From Novosphingobium sp. UBA6272 (GTDB lineage Bacteria > Pseudomonadota > Alphaproteobacteria > Sphingomonadales > Sphingomonadaceae), in assembly GCF_002440635.1 (NCBI RefSeq), contig NZ_DJUW01000002.1:257677-321676 (forward strand): a stretch of DNA of 64,000 nucleotides, given 5' to 3'. Position 1 is the stretch's first letter. Every line of letters begins with the position of its first letter. The position numbers were made by a program, and so were the translations under genes. Shown here piece by piece: positions 7,922 to 16,801 of the stretch. The notes beneath the pieces are model-generated. The model saw only the letters and a program-made list of their open reading frames with translations. It ran no database searches and was not told the origin of the DNA.

Positions 7922-9018
7922 GCCTTTTCTCCGGTCAATTGGTTCACCAGCAGGTCTTCCCAGAACAGCAGGTTGCCGCTTTCCACCGCGAGGCTGCGGG
8001 CGCGGCGCATGTGCAGGTGCAGGCCCAGTTCCCAGGTCACCCCGATCCCGCCGTGGATCTGGATGCAATCGCGGGCGTTGGTGTCATAGGCCTCGGTTGC
8101 GCTGATCCGCGCATCGGCCGCAGCGAGGAGAAATTCCTCGCTGCCTTCCTGCGCGGCGGCGTGGATGCAGTTCGCGCGGGCGACTTCGACCAGCCCGTAC
8201 ATCTCGGCGATGCGGTGCTTGATCGACTGGAACGCGCCGATCGGCTGGCCGAAGGCCTTGCGGGTTACGGCATAGTCACGCGCGATATGAAGCAGCGCCT
8301 CGGCCCCGCCAACCTGTTCGTGCGCGGTGACCACGGCCATCCGTGCCAGAACGTCGAGCGCCAGATGACGGGCCGCCTCGCCCAGCGCGACCAGCGTTGC
8401 CGGCGCGGCGTCAAAGCCGAGATCGGCATAGAGCCGGCTATTGTCATAGCTGTTCACCGCAGCGCGGGCCGCGCCGGACAGCTCGGCCACCACCAGCGCC
8501 GCTTCGCCCGCGCAGTCTGCCCAGACCAGCGCCAGATCAGCCTTGATCCCGCCCGGCACTGCCGGCTTGGTGCCGCTCAACTTGCCATCGGCGAAGGTGA
8601 CGGAGGAAACTGGCGGCAGCGCCGAACTGCCTTCGGCAAAGGCGACGCAGCCGGTCACCTCGCCAGCGGCCAGCTTGGGCAGCCATACCCCGGCCAGTGC
8701 CGCGTCGCTGCCCTGCAGCAGGGCCTGCGCCAGGCCGCAGCTACCAGTCAGAAACGGTGCGCCCGAGGTGGCCGCGCCGCAAGCCTGGGCGACCAGGCCC
8801 AGCTCGGTCAGCCCCAGTCCAAGTCCGCCATGCTCTTCGGGAATTGCCAGCGCGGTCCAGCCTTGCTCGACCGCCGTATCCCAGAACGGCTGGTCGTGTT
8901 CGCCGACCTGTTCCAGCAGCTTGAGCAGCCGGCTCTTGTCCATGCGCGCATCGAGCACGCGGCGGCTTTCGGTCGCGATGGCCTGCTGGCCCTCGTCATA
9001 GAGTATCGACATCGGCAT
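7918..9018 (-). CDS. Acyl-CoA dehydrogenase (small, 366 aa)
   Basis: The second ACAD of the pair, and the first gene of the operon. It is shorter than typical ACADs and its mid-domain is less conserved (GCVAFAEGSSALPPVSSV), while the C-terminal part keeps YAVTRKAFGQPIGAFQSIKH and CIQIHGGIGVTWE, the latter positioned like the catalytic / FAD-binding segment. This weaker partner plus a normal partner is the pattern of alpha2-beta2 heteromeric ACADs. The start is at 9018 or at the second ATG, 9012. The operator-like palindrome at 9033-9056 lies just upstream and is shared with the divergent SDR gene. Confidence 0.92.
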   Translation of the reverse strand: MPMSILYDEGQQAIATESRRVLDARMDKSRLLKLLEQVGEHDQPFWDTAVEQGWTALAIPEEHGGLGLGLTELGLVAQACGAATSGAPFLTGSCGLAQALLQGSDAALAGVWLPKLAAGEVTGCVAFAEGSSALPPVSSVTFADGKLSGTKPAVPGGIKADLALVWADCAGEAALVVAELSGAARAAVNSYDNSRLYADLGFDAAPATLVALGEAARHLALDVLARMAVVTAHEQVGGAEALLHIARDYAVTRKAFGQPIGAFQSIKHRIAEMYGLVEVARANCIHAAAQEGSEEFLLAAADARISATEAYDTNARDCIQIHGGIGVTWELGLHLHMRRARSLAVESGNLLFWEDLLVNQLTGEKA

Positions 9019-9032
9019 TCTCTCCTTGGCAC

Positions 9033-9056
9033 CTTCTTAATCGATCGATTAAGAAG
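9033..9056. promoter_or_regulatory. Perfect 24-bp palindrome between ACAD pair and SDR gene
   Basis: The half-site CTTCTTAATCGA is followed directly by its exact reverse complement. AT-rich within GC-rich surroundings and placed between two divergent starts, 15 bases from one and 30 from the other, it looks like the operator of a homodimeric regulator (TetR-type operators have this size). No candidate TetR gene is in the window. Confidence 0.7.
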
Positions 9057-9085
9057 CGCAATCACCTGTACGAAGGGGCAAGGCC

Positions 9086-9832
9086 ATGACGCGCGATCCA
9101 CTGTTCGATTTCACCGGCAAGGTGGTGCTGGTCACCGGCGGTTCGCGCGGGCTCGGCTACCGGATGGTCAAGGCCTTTGCCGAGCGCGGGACCGATGTGG
9201 TGATCGCCAGCCGCAAGCTGGAAAACTGCGAAAAGGTCGCCGATGAGGTCCGCGCCATGGGCCGCCGCGCGCTCGCCGTGGGCATGCACGCCGGGCGTTG
9301 GGCCGATTGCGATGCGCTGGTCGAGCAGGTTTATGGCGAGTTCGGACGGATCGACGTGCTGGTCAACAATGCCGGGATGTCGCCGGCCTGCCCCAGCCAC
9401 GAAATGAGCGAGGCGCTGTTCGATTCGGTGCTCAACCTCAACTTCAAGGGCCCGTTCCGGCTGGCCAGCCAGATTGGCCACCGCATGGCCGAGGGCGGGG
9501 GCGGCGCGATCATCAACATCAGCTCGATCGCCTCGACCCGGTCATCCCCGGGAGTGGTGCCCTATTCCGGGGCCAAGGCCGCGCTCAATGCGATGACCGT
9601 CAGCCTGGCCCGCGAATATGCCCCCAAGGTCCGGGTCAACGCGATCGTCGCCGGACCGTTCCTGACCGACATTGCCGAGGCCTGGGAGCCTGAAAAGCGG
9701 GAGAAGCAGCCGGTCGCGCTGGGCCGGCCGGGCTTGCCGGAGGAAATCGTCACCGCAGCGCTGATGCTGGCCAGCCCGGCCTCCAGCTATACCACCGGGG
9801 TCCTGCTGCCGGTTGACGGCGGTGCGGTCTGA
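9086..9832 (+). CDS. Short-chain dehydrogenase/reductase (SDR)
   Basis: A 248-residue classical SDR. The cofactor motif TGGSRGLGYRM is at residues 16-26, NNAG at about 93-96, the catalytic Ser in NISSIAST and the Tyr-Lys pair in YSGAKAALNAMTV. The C-terminus ends VLLPVDGGAV as in 3-oxoacyl-ACP reductase-like / glucose-dehydrogenase-like SDRs. An Arg-rich loop after the second strand (SRKLE) suggests NADP(H). It is divergent from the ACAD pair across the palindrome and so is probably co-regulated in the same catabolic route. Substrate is unknown. Confidence 0.92.
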   Translation: MTRDPLFDFTGKVVLVTGGSRGLGYRMVKAFAERGTDVVIASRKLENCEKVADEVRAMGRRALAVGMHAGRWADCDALVEQVYGEFGRIDVLVNNAGMSPACPSHEMSEALFDSVLNLNFKGPFRLASQIGHRMAEGGGGAIINISSIASTRSSPGVVPYSGAKAALNAMTVSLAREYAPKVRVNAIVAGPFLTDIAEAWEPEKREKQPVALGRPGLPEEIVTAALMLASPASSYTTGVLLPVDGGAV

Positions 9833-9872
9833 TCAGTCTGTCCTGCGGTGTCATAACGGGCACAATGTAGGT

Positions 9873-11114
9873 TCAAACTGCAGCAAGCTCACCGGAGCGG
9901 CGGATCGTCGGCAGCATCAGGTGCAGCCAGGCCAGCGCGAGCAGATAGGAAGCGGCGGCGAAGATGAACAGCGGCATATAGCCATAGCCGCCGACCAGCA
10001 GGATTCCGGTCAGCTTGACGATGCCGGCTCCGCCCATATTGCCCATGAAGGCGCCAAATGCGGTCACCCGGCCAACCTTGGCGCGGGGAACCACATCGGT
10101 GATCGTGGCAAAGATCGAGAGCGAGAAGCCCTGATGCCCGGCCATGACCACGCCCATCATGATCGCCACCGGCCAGAACGAATTGAGCTGGGTGATAAAC
10201 GGCAGCGGCGTGACCACCAGCGCCGAGACCAGCATCACCGTCTTGCGGACCCGGTTGACCGACCAGCCAAGTTCCAGCAGGCGGGTTGAGATCCATCCCG
10301 CTGCCAATGCGCCAAGCGCCGATCCGGCAAAGGCAATGCCCAGCGGGACGGCAAGCTCCGCGGTGGTCAGCTCATAGGTCTTGCGGTAAAAATCGGCGAG
10401 CCAGAAGTTGATGAACCACCAGGTTGCATCCGAAATCGCCTTGGCGACGCAGATCGCCCAGGTCCGGCTTTCGCGCAGGATCGGGCCATAGGGCGCGGCA
10501 TCGTCGTTGTAGTCCAGCGTTTCGTCTTCGGCGGCATCGTCAAACCGGATCCCGCGCGCCAGGACCAGCCAGGCAGCGAGCGTGACGAACCCCGCCACCC
10601 CGCCAAAGATCAGCGCGCCGCGCCAGCCAAAGGTGAGGGCCAGAAAGGGGATGAAGAACGGCAGGGATATCGTCCCGACGCTGGCGATCGCCGTGCCGAC
10701 CCCGAAGGCGAACGATCGCTGGTCGGGCTCAAACAGCGTGGCTACGGTCTTGATGGTGAGCGGGGTCTGGACCGCTTCGGTCGCCCCGAGCCCGACGCGT
10801 GCCGCGACGACATGCCAGGTGGTCAGCGCCCAGCCATGTGCCATCGCCGCCAGGCTCCACGCAGAAACCCCTCCGATCATCGATCGACGCACACCGAGCC
10901 GGTCAACCAGCCAGCCGGTGAACAGGAACGAGAATGCCGCGGCCATCTGGGTGTAAAAGCCAAGGTCCCCGAAATCCTTGTCATCCCAGCCGAAATCGGC
11001 CGACATGTCGGGTTTGAGGATCGCGATGATCGGCCGGTCCATCGCGTTGAAGATTCCGGCCAGGCAAAGCAGGATGAACAGCGCCCAGCTCAGGCGGGTA
11101 TTGATCTTGTGCAT
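9873..11114 (-). CDS. MFS transporter, candidate sulfoquinovose-locus carrier
   Basis: A 413-residue major facilitator with 12 expected membrane segments. The signature between segments 2 and 3 is GWLVDRLGVRRSMIGG, and between 4 and 5 a charged ARVGLGATEAVQTP loop appears. It resembles anion:cation symporter / sugar-acid carriers of the MFS (ACS-like). It lies 82 bases downstream of the TonB receptor gene on the same strand, with a hairpin between, so it is probably the second gene of the uptake operon and carries the periplasmic substrate (sulfoquinovose or its glycoside) across the inner membrane. In Agrobacterium this step is done by an ABC transporter; an MFS protein here is an inference from gene order. 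Confidence 0.85.
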   Translation of the reverse strand: MHKINTRLSWALFILLCLAGIFNAMDRPIIAILKPDMSADFGWDDKDFGDLGFYTQMAAAFSFLFTGWLVDRLGVRRSMIGGVSAWSLAAMAHGWALTTWHVVAARVGLGATEAVQTPLTIKTVATLFEPDQRSFAFGVGTAIASVGTISLPFFIPFLALTFGWRGALIFGGVAGFVTLAAWLVLARGIRFDDAAEDETLDYNDDAAPYGPILRESRTWAICVAKAISDATWWFINFWLADFYRKTYELTTAELAVPLGIAFAGSALGALAAGWISTRLLELGWSVNRVRKTVMLVSALVVTPLPFITQLNSFWPVAIMMGVVMAGHQGFSLSIFATITDVVPRAKVGRVTAFGAFMGNMGGAGIVKLTGILLVGGYGYMPLFIFAAASYLLALAWLHLMLPTIRRSGELAAV

Positions 11115-11142
11115 CGCTCTCTCCTCACCCGGCTCAAACGTT

Positions 11143-11171
11143 CAGGGCCTCCGTCACCGACGAAGGCCCTG
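11143..11171 (-). terminator. Intercistronic hairpin between TonB receptor and MFS genes
   Basis: CAGGGCCT pairs with AGGCCCTG, and an inner CGTC pairs with GACG around a 3-base loop. No T tract follows on the minus strand, and the MFS ribosome-binding site GGTGAGGAGAG comes soon after. It is more likely an mRNA processing/stability or partial-termination element that sets receptor above transporter than a full terminator. Confidence 0.55.
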
Positions 11172-11196
11172 ATTCATTTCATCGTGGTCAAGCGGA

Positions 11197-13584
11197 TCAG
11201 AAGTTGATCCGCGCGCTCACGCCCCAGTAACGGTCCGCATCGCGCGGGATCTGGTAGCGATAGGAACCGCTGACCCCGCCGTTGATGATCGCCGCAGCAT
11301 AGCTCGAATCGAACACGTTGCGAACGATGAAGCTCAGCTTCCAGGCGTCATCGGGATCGACCAGTGAGAGCGAGGCATTGACCAGCGCATAGCCCGGGAT
11401 CGTACCGAACTGGCGCTGCACCGCGTCGGGTGCGAACAGCGAGAGCTGCTTCGATTGGGCGTTCATGCTTGCTCCGAAGACGACATCGGCAAAGGTGCCG
11501 GTTTCGAAGCGCTGTTCGAAGCTCATCGAGCCCTTGACGGTCGGGGCATAGCCCAGCTTGGTGCCGGCCGGGATGATCGCGGTCGGCGCTGCGCCCGGCG
11601 CCGCATTGAACGCGACAACATGGGCATCGGTGATCGCCAGTCCGGCCGTGATCGTGGTGTTTCGGCCAGGGCGATAGTTCAGATCCATTTCGATCCCAGA
11701 GGTCGAGATCGATCCGGCGTTGGTAAAGCGGGTCACCACCACCCCGGCAACGAGGTCGGGGTTGTTGGCCTGGAAGTTGCTGTACTTGGAGTAGAAAGCA
11801 GCGATGTTGAAGGTCATCTTCCCATCAAGGAAGGTGTTCTTCAGGCCGACCTCGAACGAGTTCGAGGTTTCCGGCTCGATCACATTGGTGCCGGTCGAGG
11901 TCAGGTTGAAGAAGACGTTGTAGGCCGGACCCTTGTAGCCACGAGCGTATGAGACATAGCCCATCACGTCTTCGCTGAAGTCATACTGCAGCGCGACCTT
12001 GCCTGAGACGTTGTCGTTGCTGGTCTTGGTCCGGAACGGCACGCCGTTCGACAGTGCGACCGCTGCGGTTGCGGCGGTGGTCGGTGAAGTGCCGAGGCCG
12101 ACCAGGCGAACGTATTCATTATAGACGCCCTGGTCGAAATTGGGCTGGATCCCCGGACCGGTCAGCGGCGAGACGCGGCCGTGGAAGACCGACAGTTTGT
12201 CGTTGGTGTAGCGCAGACCGCCGATCAGGCGGGCCTTGTCGCCGATCTTCAAGGTGGCTTGGGTGAAGGCCGCAAAGTTGTTGAAGACCGAGCCGAAGGT
12301 CGCGCTGCCATTGGGAGTGGTCGAGGCGTTTGCATTGACCGAGCCGCAGGGGATCAGCACGCCAGTGGGCGCGCCAACCGCTGCCGTGCACTGGGTGACA
12401 TTGCGGGTGAAGGTCCGCTCGCTCTCGGCGCGCGAATAATAGAGCCCGACAACATAGGACAGGGTTTGGTCGGCCGGCGAGGTCAGGCGCAGTTCCTGGC
12501 TGAAGGTGTTGGAACTTTGCGGGCCGTTGTCGTGCAACTGGGCAAAGCCGACATAGGCCATAGGCAGCCAGTCACCGTCGCGGATTTCGGTGTTGTCCCA
12601 GCCGCGATAGGCGGTGATCGAGGTCACGGTGTGGCTACCCAGACCCAGGTCGATCTGGCCCGAAACGCCCCAGCCCTCTTCCTTGGTCGCGGTGACCAGG
12701 TTCTGGGCGACGGCGCGGGTGTTGGCCCCTTCTTGGTTCGGCAGGACCCCGAAGGCCAGGCTGGTGCTCGGCGCGCCAGTACCGGTCAGCGGACCGGTGG
12801 CGATGATATCGGCGCAGCAATCGTCGTCGTTCTTGTAATAGTCGGCGGCGAGATAGACACGCAGGTTGTCGCTCGGTTCGAACAGCAGCTGGCCGCGCAC
12901 CCCGTAGTGCTTGTAGCCGTTGACCCATTCGTTGGTGGTAACATTGCGGATGTTACCATCATATTCGCCGTAGAAACCCGTCAGCCGCGCCGCCAGGTCC
13001 TGGCCCAGCGGAAGGTTGACCGCGCCCTTCAGGCGGAATTCGTTGCGGTCGAAATAGCTCGCTTCAAAGCTGCCGCCAAATTCGAACTTGGGCATCTGGG
13101 TGGTGATGTTGATCACCCCGGCCGATGCGTTCTTGCCGAACAGCGTACCCTGGGGGCCGCGCAGCACTTCGATCTGGGCGACGTCGACCATGTCGGAGAA
13201 GGCCTCGCCCGAACGGGCGTAGACCACGCCGTCGACAACGGTCGAGACCGAAGGTTCACCGGCGATCGAGAAGGTGGCGGTACCGACCCCGCGCAGGAAG
13301 ATCGTCTGGTTGAGCGTGGTGCCCGACTTCAGGAAATTGAGCGAAGGCACCATCTGGCTGGCGCTTTCGATGCTGGGGCGGCTGGCATCGGCCAGGTCTT
13401 CGCCGCTCAGCACCGATACCGCGAGCGGGACCGACTGCAGGCTTTCAGAGCGCTTTTGCGCGGTCACGACGATTTCGCCGGGCGCCTGGTCTTCTTCTGC
13501 GGCGGCGGCGTCCTGGGCATAAGCCGGGGCTGCAAAGGCCGACAGGGCCAGCACGGCGGCAGATGCACGAAGCATGGCTTTCAT
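11197..13584 (-). CDS. TonB-dependent receptor, outer-membrane uptake for sulfoquinovose locus
   Basis: A 795-residue receptor. The signal peptide is MKAMLRASAAVLALSAFAAPAYAQ, cut after AYA. The plug begins EIVVTAQKRSESLQSVPLAVSVL and contains EVLRGPQGTLFGKNASAGVINI; the barrel ends in the aromatic-type terminus RYWGVSARINF. The ATG at 13584 is fixed by the signal peptide. The family is that of the large sphingomonad FecA/BtuB-like TBDRs without an N-terminal secretin/signalling extension. It is divergent from the sulfoquinovosidase operon over 206 bases. A role in taking up sulfoquinovosyl glycerol or sulfoquinovose is inferred from position; specificity cannot be read from sequence. Confidence 0.93.
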   Translation of the reverse strand: MKAMLRASAAVLALSAFAAPAYAQDAAAAEEDQAPGEIVVTAQKRSESLQSVPLAVSVLSGEDLADASRPSIESASQMVPSLNFLKSGTTLNQTIFLRGVGTATFSIAGEPSVSTVVDGVVYARSGEAFSDMVDVAQIEVLRGPQGTLFGKNASAGVINITTQMPKFEFGGSFEASYFDRNEFRLKGAVNLPLGQDLAARLTGFYGEYDGNIRNVTTNEWVNGYKHYGVRGQLLFEPSDNLRVYLAADYYKNDDDCCADIIATGPLTGTGAPSTSLAFGVLPNQEGANTRAVAQNLVTATKEEGWGVSGQIDLGLGSHTVTSITAYRGWDNTEIRDGDWLPMAYVGFAQLHDNGPQSSNTFSQELRLTSPADQTLSYVVGLYYSRAESERTFTRNVTQCTAAVGAPTGVLIPCGSVNANASTTPNGSATFGSVFNNFAAFTQATLKIGDKARLIGGLRYTNDKLSVFHGRVSPLTGPGIQPNFDQGVYNEYVRLVGLGTSPTTAATAAVALSNGVPFRTKTSNDNVSGKVALQYDFSEDVMGYVSYARGYKGPAYNVFFNLTSTGTNVIEPETSNSFEVGLKNTFLDGKMTFNIAAFYSKYSNFQANNPDLVAGVVVTRFTNAGSISTSGIEMDLNYRPGRNTTITAGLAITDAHVVAFNAAPGAAPTAIIPAGTKLGYAPTVKGSMSFEQRFETGTFADVVFGASMNAQSKQLSLFAPDAVQRQFGTIPGYALVNASLSLVDPDDAWKLSFIVRNVFDSSYAAAIINGGVSGSYRYQIPRDADRYWGVSARINF

Positions 13585-13711
13585 GGGTTTCCTTCCTCTC
13601 TCCCAGGCCGAAAGGACCGGCCGTGGTTGCTGCGAACCGAGGCTCGGGCCCGAATCCACATGATCCGCTCCCTGCCACTTGTGCGCTTGAATTGCGGACA
13701 ATGGCTCGATA

Positions 13712-13761
13712 TGTCAAGCGGTGTCATACAGAACAGGCGCGGACCGTGGCAGACCTGCCAC
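13712..13761. promoter_or_regulatory. Regulatory region between TonB receptor and sulfoquinovosidase operon
   Basis: On the minus strand TTGACA at 13717-13712 is a perfect -35 hexamer pointing to the receptor gene and is overlapped by a GACACC element. A perfect inverted repeat, GTGGCAG-AC-CTGCCAC, lies at 13746-13761, about 30 bases before the GTG start of the sulfoquinovosidase gene. The LacI protein encoded in that operon is a natural candidate to bind here; no -10 box is convincing. Confidence 0.45.
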
Positions 13762-13790
13762 ACAGCCGCGACACAAGGATGCTCTAGGGC

Positions 13791-15791
13791 GTGGAGACGG
13801 GTTTCAGCGCGACCGAATCGGGATTCGACCTGCATTTCGCGGGTCGGCTGGTCCTGTCGCACCGCCCCGATTCTCCAGTGCTTGCCATGGCTCGAGGGAA
13901 TCCGGCGATCGAAATGGTGCGGGGCAACTTCCGGATCGAGGATGCGCCAGGTGATCGGATGGTGCCGCTGGACTGGTCGCTTGAAGGCGAGGCGGTGGTC
14001 CTGTCGGAAGGTGGGGTCCCGGCGGCAAGGCTCCGCTTCGCTGGCGATGCGCTTGCGATAGAGTTGCTGCGCGGCGGCTTTGACCGGATATATCTGAACT
14101 TCCATGTGGAACCGGACGAAACAGTCTGGGGCGGCGGGGAGCAGATGAGCTACCTGGCGCTGAATGGCCGGGCCTTTCCGATCTGGACCAGCGAGCCCGG
14201 CGTCGGGCGTGACAAGTCGACCGAGCTGACCCGGCTGCTGGACGCGCAGGGCATGGCCGGGGGCGATTACTGGAACACCAATTACCCGCAGCCGACCTTT
14301 CTGACCTCGCGCTGGCTGGCAGTGCATTGCACGGCAGAAGCCTATTCGGTGCTCGATTTCACCGATCCCGCCGTTCACAGGGTCGAAGTCTGGTCCGGCG
14401 CAGCCACGTTCGAGCTGTTCGCGGGTGACGGCCCGCAGGATTTGGTTGGCCAGCTCTCAGCGCGCTTCGGTCGCCAGCCGCCCTTGCCGGACTGGGCGAT
14501 CGGCGGCGCGATCGTCGGGCTGAAGGACGGCGCGCGCAGTTTCGAGCGGCTTGAGCGCTTCATCGCGGCCGGGACAGCCGTGTCCGGCCTGTGGTGCGAG
14601 GACTGGGCCGGGATCCGCGAGACCAGCTTTGGCCGACGCCTGTTCTGGGATTGGCGGCGTGACAATCAGCGCTTTCCCGATCTGCCGCAGCGGATCGCCG
14701 GGCTGGCCGCGCGGGGCATCCGCTTCCTCGCCTATGCCAACCCCTATCTGGCGGTCGACGGGATCCTCTACGAGGAAGCGCGCGAAGGCGGACATTTCTG
14801 CCTGCGGCAGGATAGCGACGCGGTCTATCTGGTCGATTTCGGCGAGTTCGATTGCGGGGTGCTCGATTTCACCCGCGAGGAAACCCGCGCCTGGTTCGCA
14901 GAGAAGGTGCTGGGCCGCGAAATGCTCGACATCGGTATCGCCGGGTGGATGGCGGACTTCGGCGAATACCTGCCAACCGACGTGCGGCTGGCCGATGGCT
15001 CGGACCCGATGGAGGCGCACAACCGCTGGCCGGTGCTGTGGGCTGAGGTCAACGCCCGCGCGGTGGAAAGCCGCGGCAAGACCGGCGAGGCGGTATTCTT
15101 CATGCGCGCCGGCTTTTCCGGGGTTCAGGCGCATTGCCCGCTGCTCTGGGCCGGCGACCAGTCGGTCGATTTCACCCGGCACGACGGGATCGGCACGGTG
15201 ATCACCGCTGCGCTCTCAGCCGGGCTGGTCGGCAATGCCTACAGCCATTCCGACTGCGGCGGCTATACTTCGCTCCACGGCAATGTCCGCACCGTTGAAC
15301 TGATGCAGCGCTGGTGCGAACTGGCGGCCTTTGCCCCGGTCATGCGCAGCCACGAAGGCAATCGCCCGGACGATAACCTGCAGTACGACAGCTCCGCCGA
15401 ACTGCTGTCCTGCTTCGCCCGCTGGAGCCGGGTCCATGCGCATCTGGCACCCTATGTTCGCCAGCTGTGCGACGAGGCGCAGGATCTTGGCTTGCCCGTC
15501 CAGCGCCCGCTGTTCCTCCATCATCCCGATGAAACCACGCACTTTGCGGTGCAGGACCAATACCTTTACGGCGGTGATCTGCTGGTGGCACCGGTGATCG
15601 AGCAAGGAGCCGTGGCGCGCGAGGTGATCCTTCCCGGCGAAGGACCCTGGCGGCATTGCTGGAGCGGGGAGGATTATGCTCCCGGCCTGCACACGGTCCC
15701 CGCCCCGATCGGGTGCCCACCGGTGTTCTACCGTCCGAACAGCGCCTATGCCGCGCTGTTCGCGAAGCTGCCGGAGGTGCTGGAAGGATGA
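13791..15791 (+). CDS. smoI: Sulfoquinovosidase, glycoside hydrolase family 31
   Basis: A 666-residue GH31 enzyme without a signal peptide, so cytoplasmic. It matches the YihQ type along its length: WMADFGEYLPTD with nucleophile Asp389, WAGDQSVDF with acid/base Asp456, and HSDCGGY with Tyr492. YihQ's sulfonate-binding set is Q-Q-R-W-Y; here the equivalent positions are Lys245 (GLKDG), Glu270 (CEDW), Arg283 and Trp286 (SFGRRLFW) and Tyr492, which is the alternative KERWY set known in other sulfoquinovosidases. It should release sulfoquinovose from sulfoquinovosyl glycerol, the head group of plant sulfolipid. GTG start; the stop overlaps the next ATG (ATGA). First gene of a six-gene operon. An ordinary alpha-glucosidase is much less likely given these residues. 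Confidence 0.9.
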   Translation: METGFSATESGFDLHFAGRLVLSHRPDSPVLAMARGNPAIEMVRGNFRIEDAPGDRMVPLDWSLEGEAVVLSEGGVPAARLRFAGDALAIELLRGGFDRIYLNFHVEPDETVWGGGEQMSYLALNGRAFPIWTSEPGVGRDKSTELTRLLDAQGMAGGDYWNTNYPQPTFLTSRWLAVHCTAEAYSVLDFTDPAVHRVEVWSGAATFELFAGDGPQDLVGQLSARFGRQPPLPDWAIGGAIVGLKDGARSFERLERFIAAGTAVSGLWCEDWAGIRETSFGRRLFWDWRRDNQRFPDLPQRIAGLAARGIRFLAYANPYLAVDGILYEEAREGGHFCLRQDSDAVYLVDFGEFDCGVLDFTREETRAWFAEKVLGREMLDIGIAGWMADFGEYLPTDVRLADGSDPMEAHNRWPVLWAEVNARAVESRGKTGEAVFFMRAGFSGVQAHCPLLWAGDQSVDFTRHDGIGTVITAALSAGLVGNAYSHSDCGGYTSLHGNVRTVELMQRWCELAAFAPVMRSHEGNRPDDNLQYDSSAELLSCFARWSRVHAHLAPYVRQLCDEAQDLGLPVQRPLFLHHPDETTHFAVQDQYLYGGDLLVAPVIEQGAVAREVILPGEGPWRHCWSGEDYAPGLHTVPAPIGCPPVFYRPNSAYAALFAKLPEVLEG

Positions 15792-16801
15792 GTGAAAGGT
15801 CCAACATCCGCGATGTCGCCGCCCGCGCGGGCGTGGCGGTCAAGACCGTCAGCCGGGTGCTCAACGGCCACCCCTATGTCAGCGCCGATACCAAGGCGCG
15901 GGTCGAAGAGGCAATGCGCGCGCTCGATTTCCGCCCTTCGGTCGCCGCCCGGATCCTGTCCGGGGCCAAGAGCAACCAGGTCGCGCTGATCTATGACAAC
16001 CACAGCCCCTACTACATGTTCCAGATTCAGACCGGCTGCTGGGAATACTGCAAGCAAATGGGCATCCGCCTGCTGGCCCAGCCGGTCGATGTGGCCGATC
16101 CCCGGGTTGGCGACCAGGTCCGCGGGCTGGTCACCGAAACCCATGTCGACGGGATCATCCTGTCGAGCCCGGTGACCGATTGCGACCCAGTGCTGCGCGC
16201 GCTCGAGGCGATGGACATCCCGTTCGTGCGGATCTCGCCCGGTACCAACCATGCCCTGACCAGCTCGGTCTTCATGGATGATGCCCAGGCGGCCGACGAC
16301 ATGACCACTCACCTGATCAACTTCGGCCACCGCCGGATCGGGTTCATCAAGGGCCATCCCAACCACATGGCTTCGGACGACCGGCTGTTCGGCTATCGCC
16401 GGGCGCTCGACCGGGCCGGGATTTCGTACGAGCCAGGTCTGGTCTGCGATGGCGAGTTCGACTTTGAAAGCGGCGTGCGCGCGGCCAACTACCTGCTCGA
16501 CCAGCCCGACCGGCCGACAGCGATCTTCGCTGCGAACGATGACATGGCTGCCGGGGTGCTGGCGGTTGCGCATGATCGCAATCTCGACCTGCCGGGTGAG
16601 CTCTCGGTCGCCGGATTCGACGATACCACTCTAGCCCGCACGGTCTGGCCGCCGCTGACCACGATCCACCAGCCGATGGCCGAACTGGCCCGGACTGCCG
16701 CCGAAATTCTCATCGCCGGGGGCGATATTACCCATCGCCGCCTGCCCCATACCCTTGTCGAGCGCGCTTCGGTCGCGCCGCCAGCCAGGAAAACACCATG
16801 A
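15788..16801 (+). CDS. LacI-family transcriptional regulator of the sulfoquinovose operon
   Basis: A 337-residue LacI/GalR repressor. The N-terminal HTH reads IRDVAARAGVAVKTVSRVLN, the hinge helix follows (RPSVAARILSG), and the periplasmic-binding-protein-like effector domain has the usual GHRRIGFIKG and SVAGFDDTTLA motifs. Start and stop overlap both neighbours by ATGA, so it is translated together with the catabolic enzymes. The most natural effector is sulfoquinovose or an early intermediate, with operators in the 13585-13790 interval. This is inferred from position. Confidence 0.92.
   Translation: MSERSNIRDVAARAGVAVKTVSRVLNGHPYVSADTKARVEEAMRALDFRPSVAARILSGAKSNQVALIYDNHSPYYMFQIQTGCWEYCKQMGIRLLAQPVDVADPRVGDQVRGLVTETHVDGIILSSPVTDCDPVLRALEAMDIPFVRISPGTNHALTSSVFMDDAQAADDMTTHLINFGHRRIGFIKGHPNHMASDDRLFGYRRALDRAGISYEPGLVCDGEFDFESGVRAANYLLDQPDRPTAIFAANDDMAAGVLAVAHDRNLDLPGELSVAGFDDTTLARTVWPPLTTIHQPMAELARTAAEILIAGGDITHRRLPHTLVERASVAPPARKTP

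Noticed and set aside
9839..9855. Sequence resembling 13712-13728 (TGTC-nn-GCGGTGTCATA), first taken as a second LacI operator
   Set aside because: It lies between two convergent gene ends with no promoter to control; the shared 11 bases may be chance.
12181..14061. 626-residue open frame antisense to the TonB receptor
   Set aside because: Shadow frame crossing the receptor, the promoter region and the start of the GH31 gene; composition is not protein-like.
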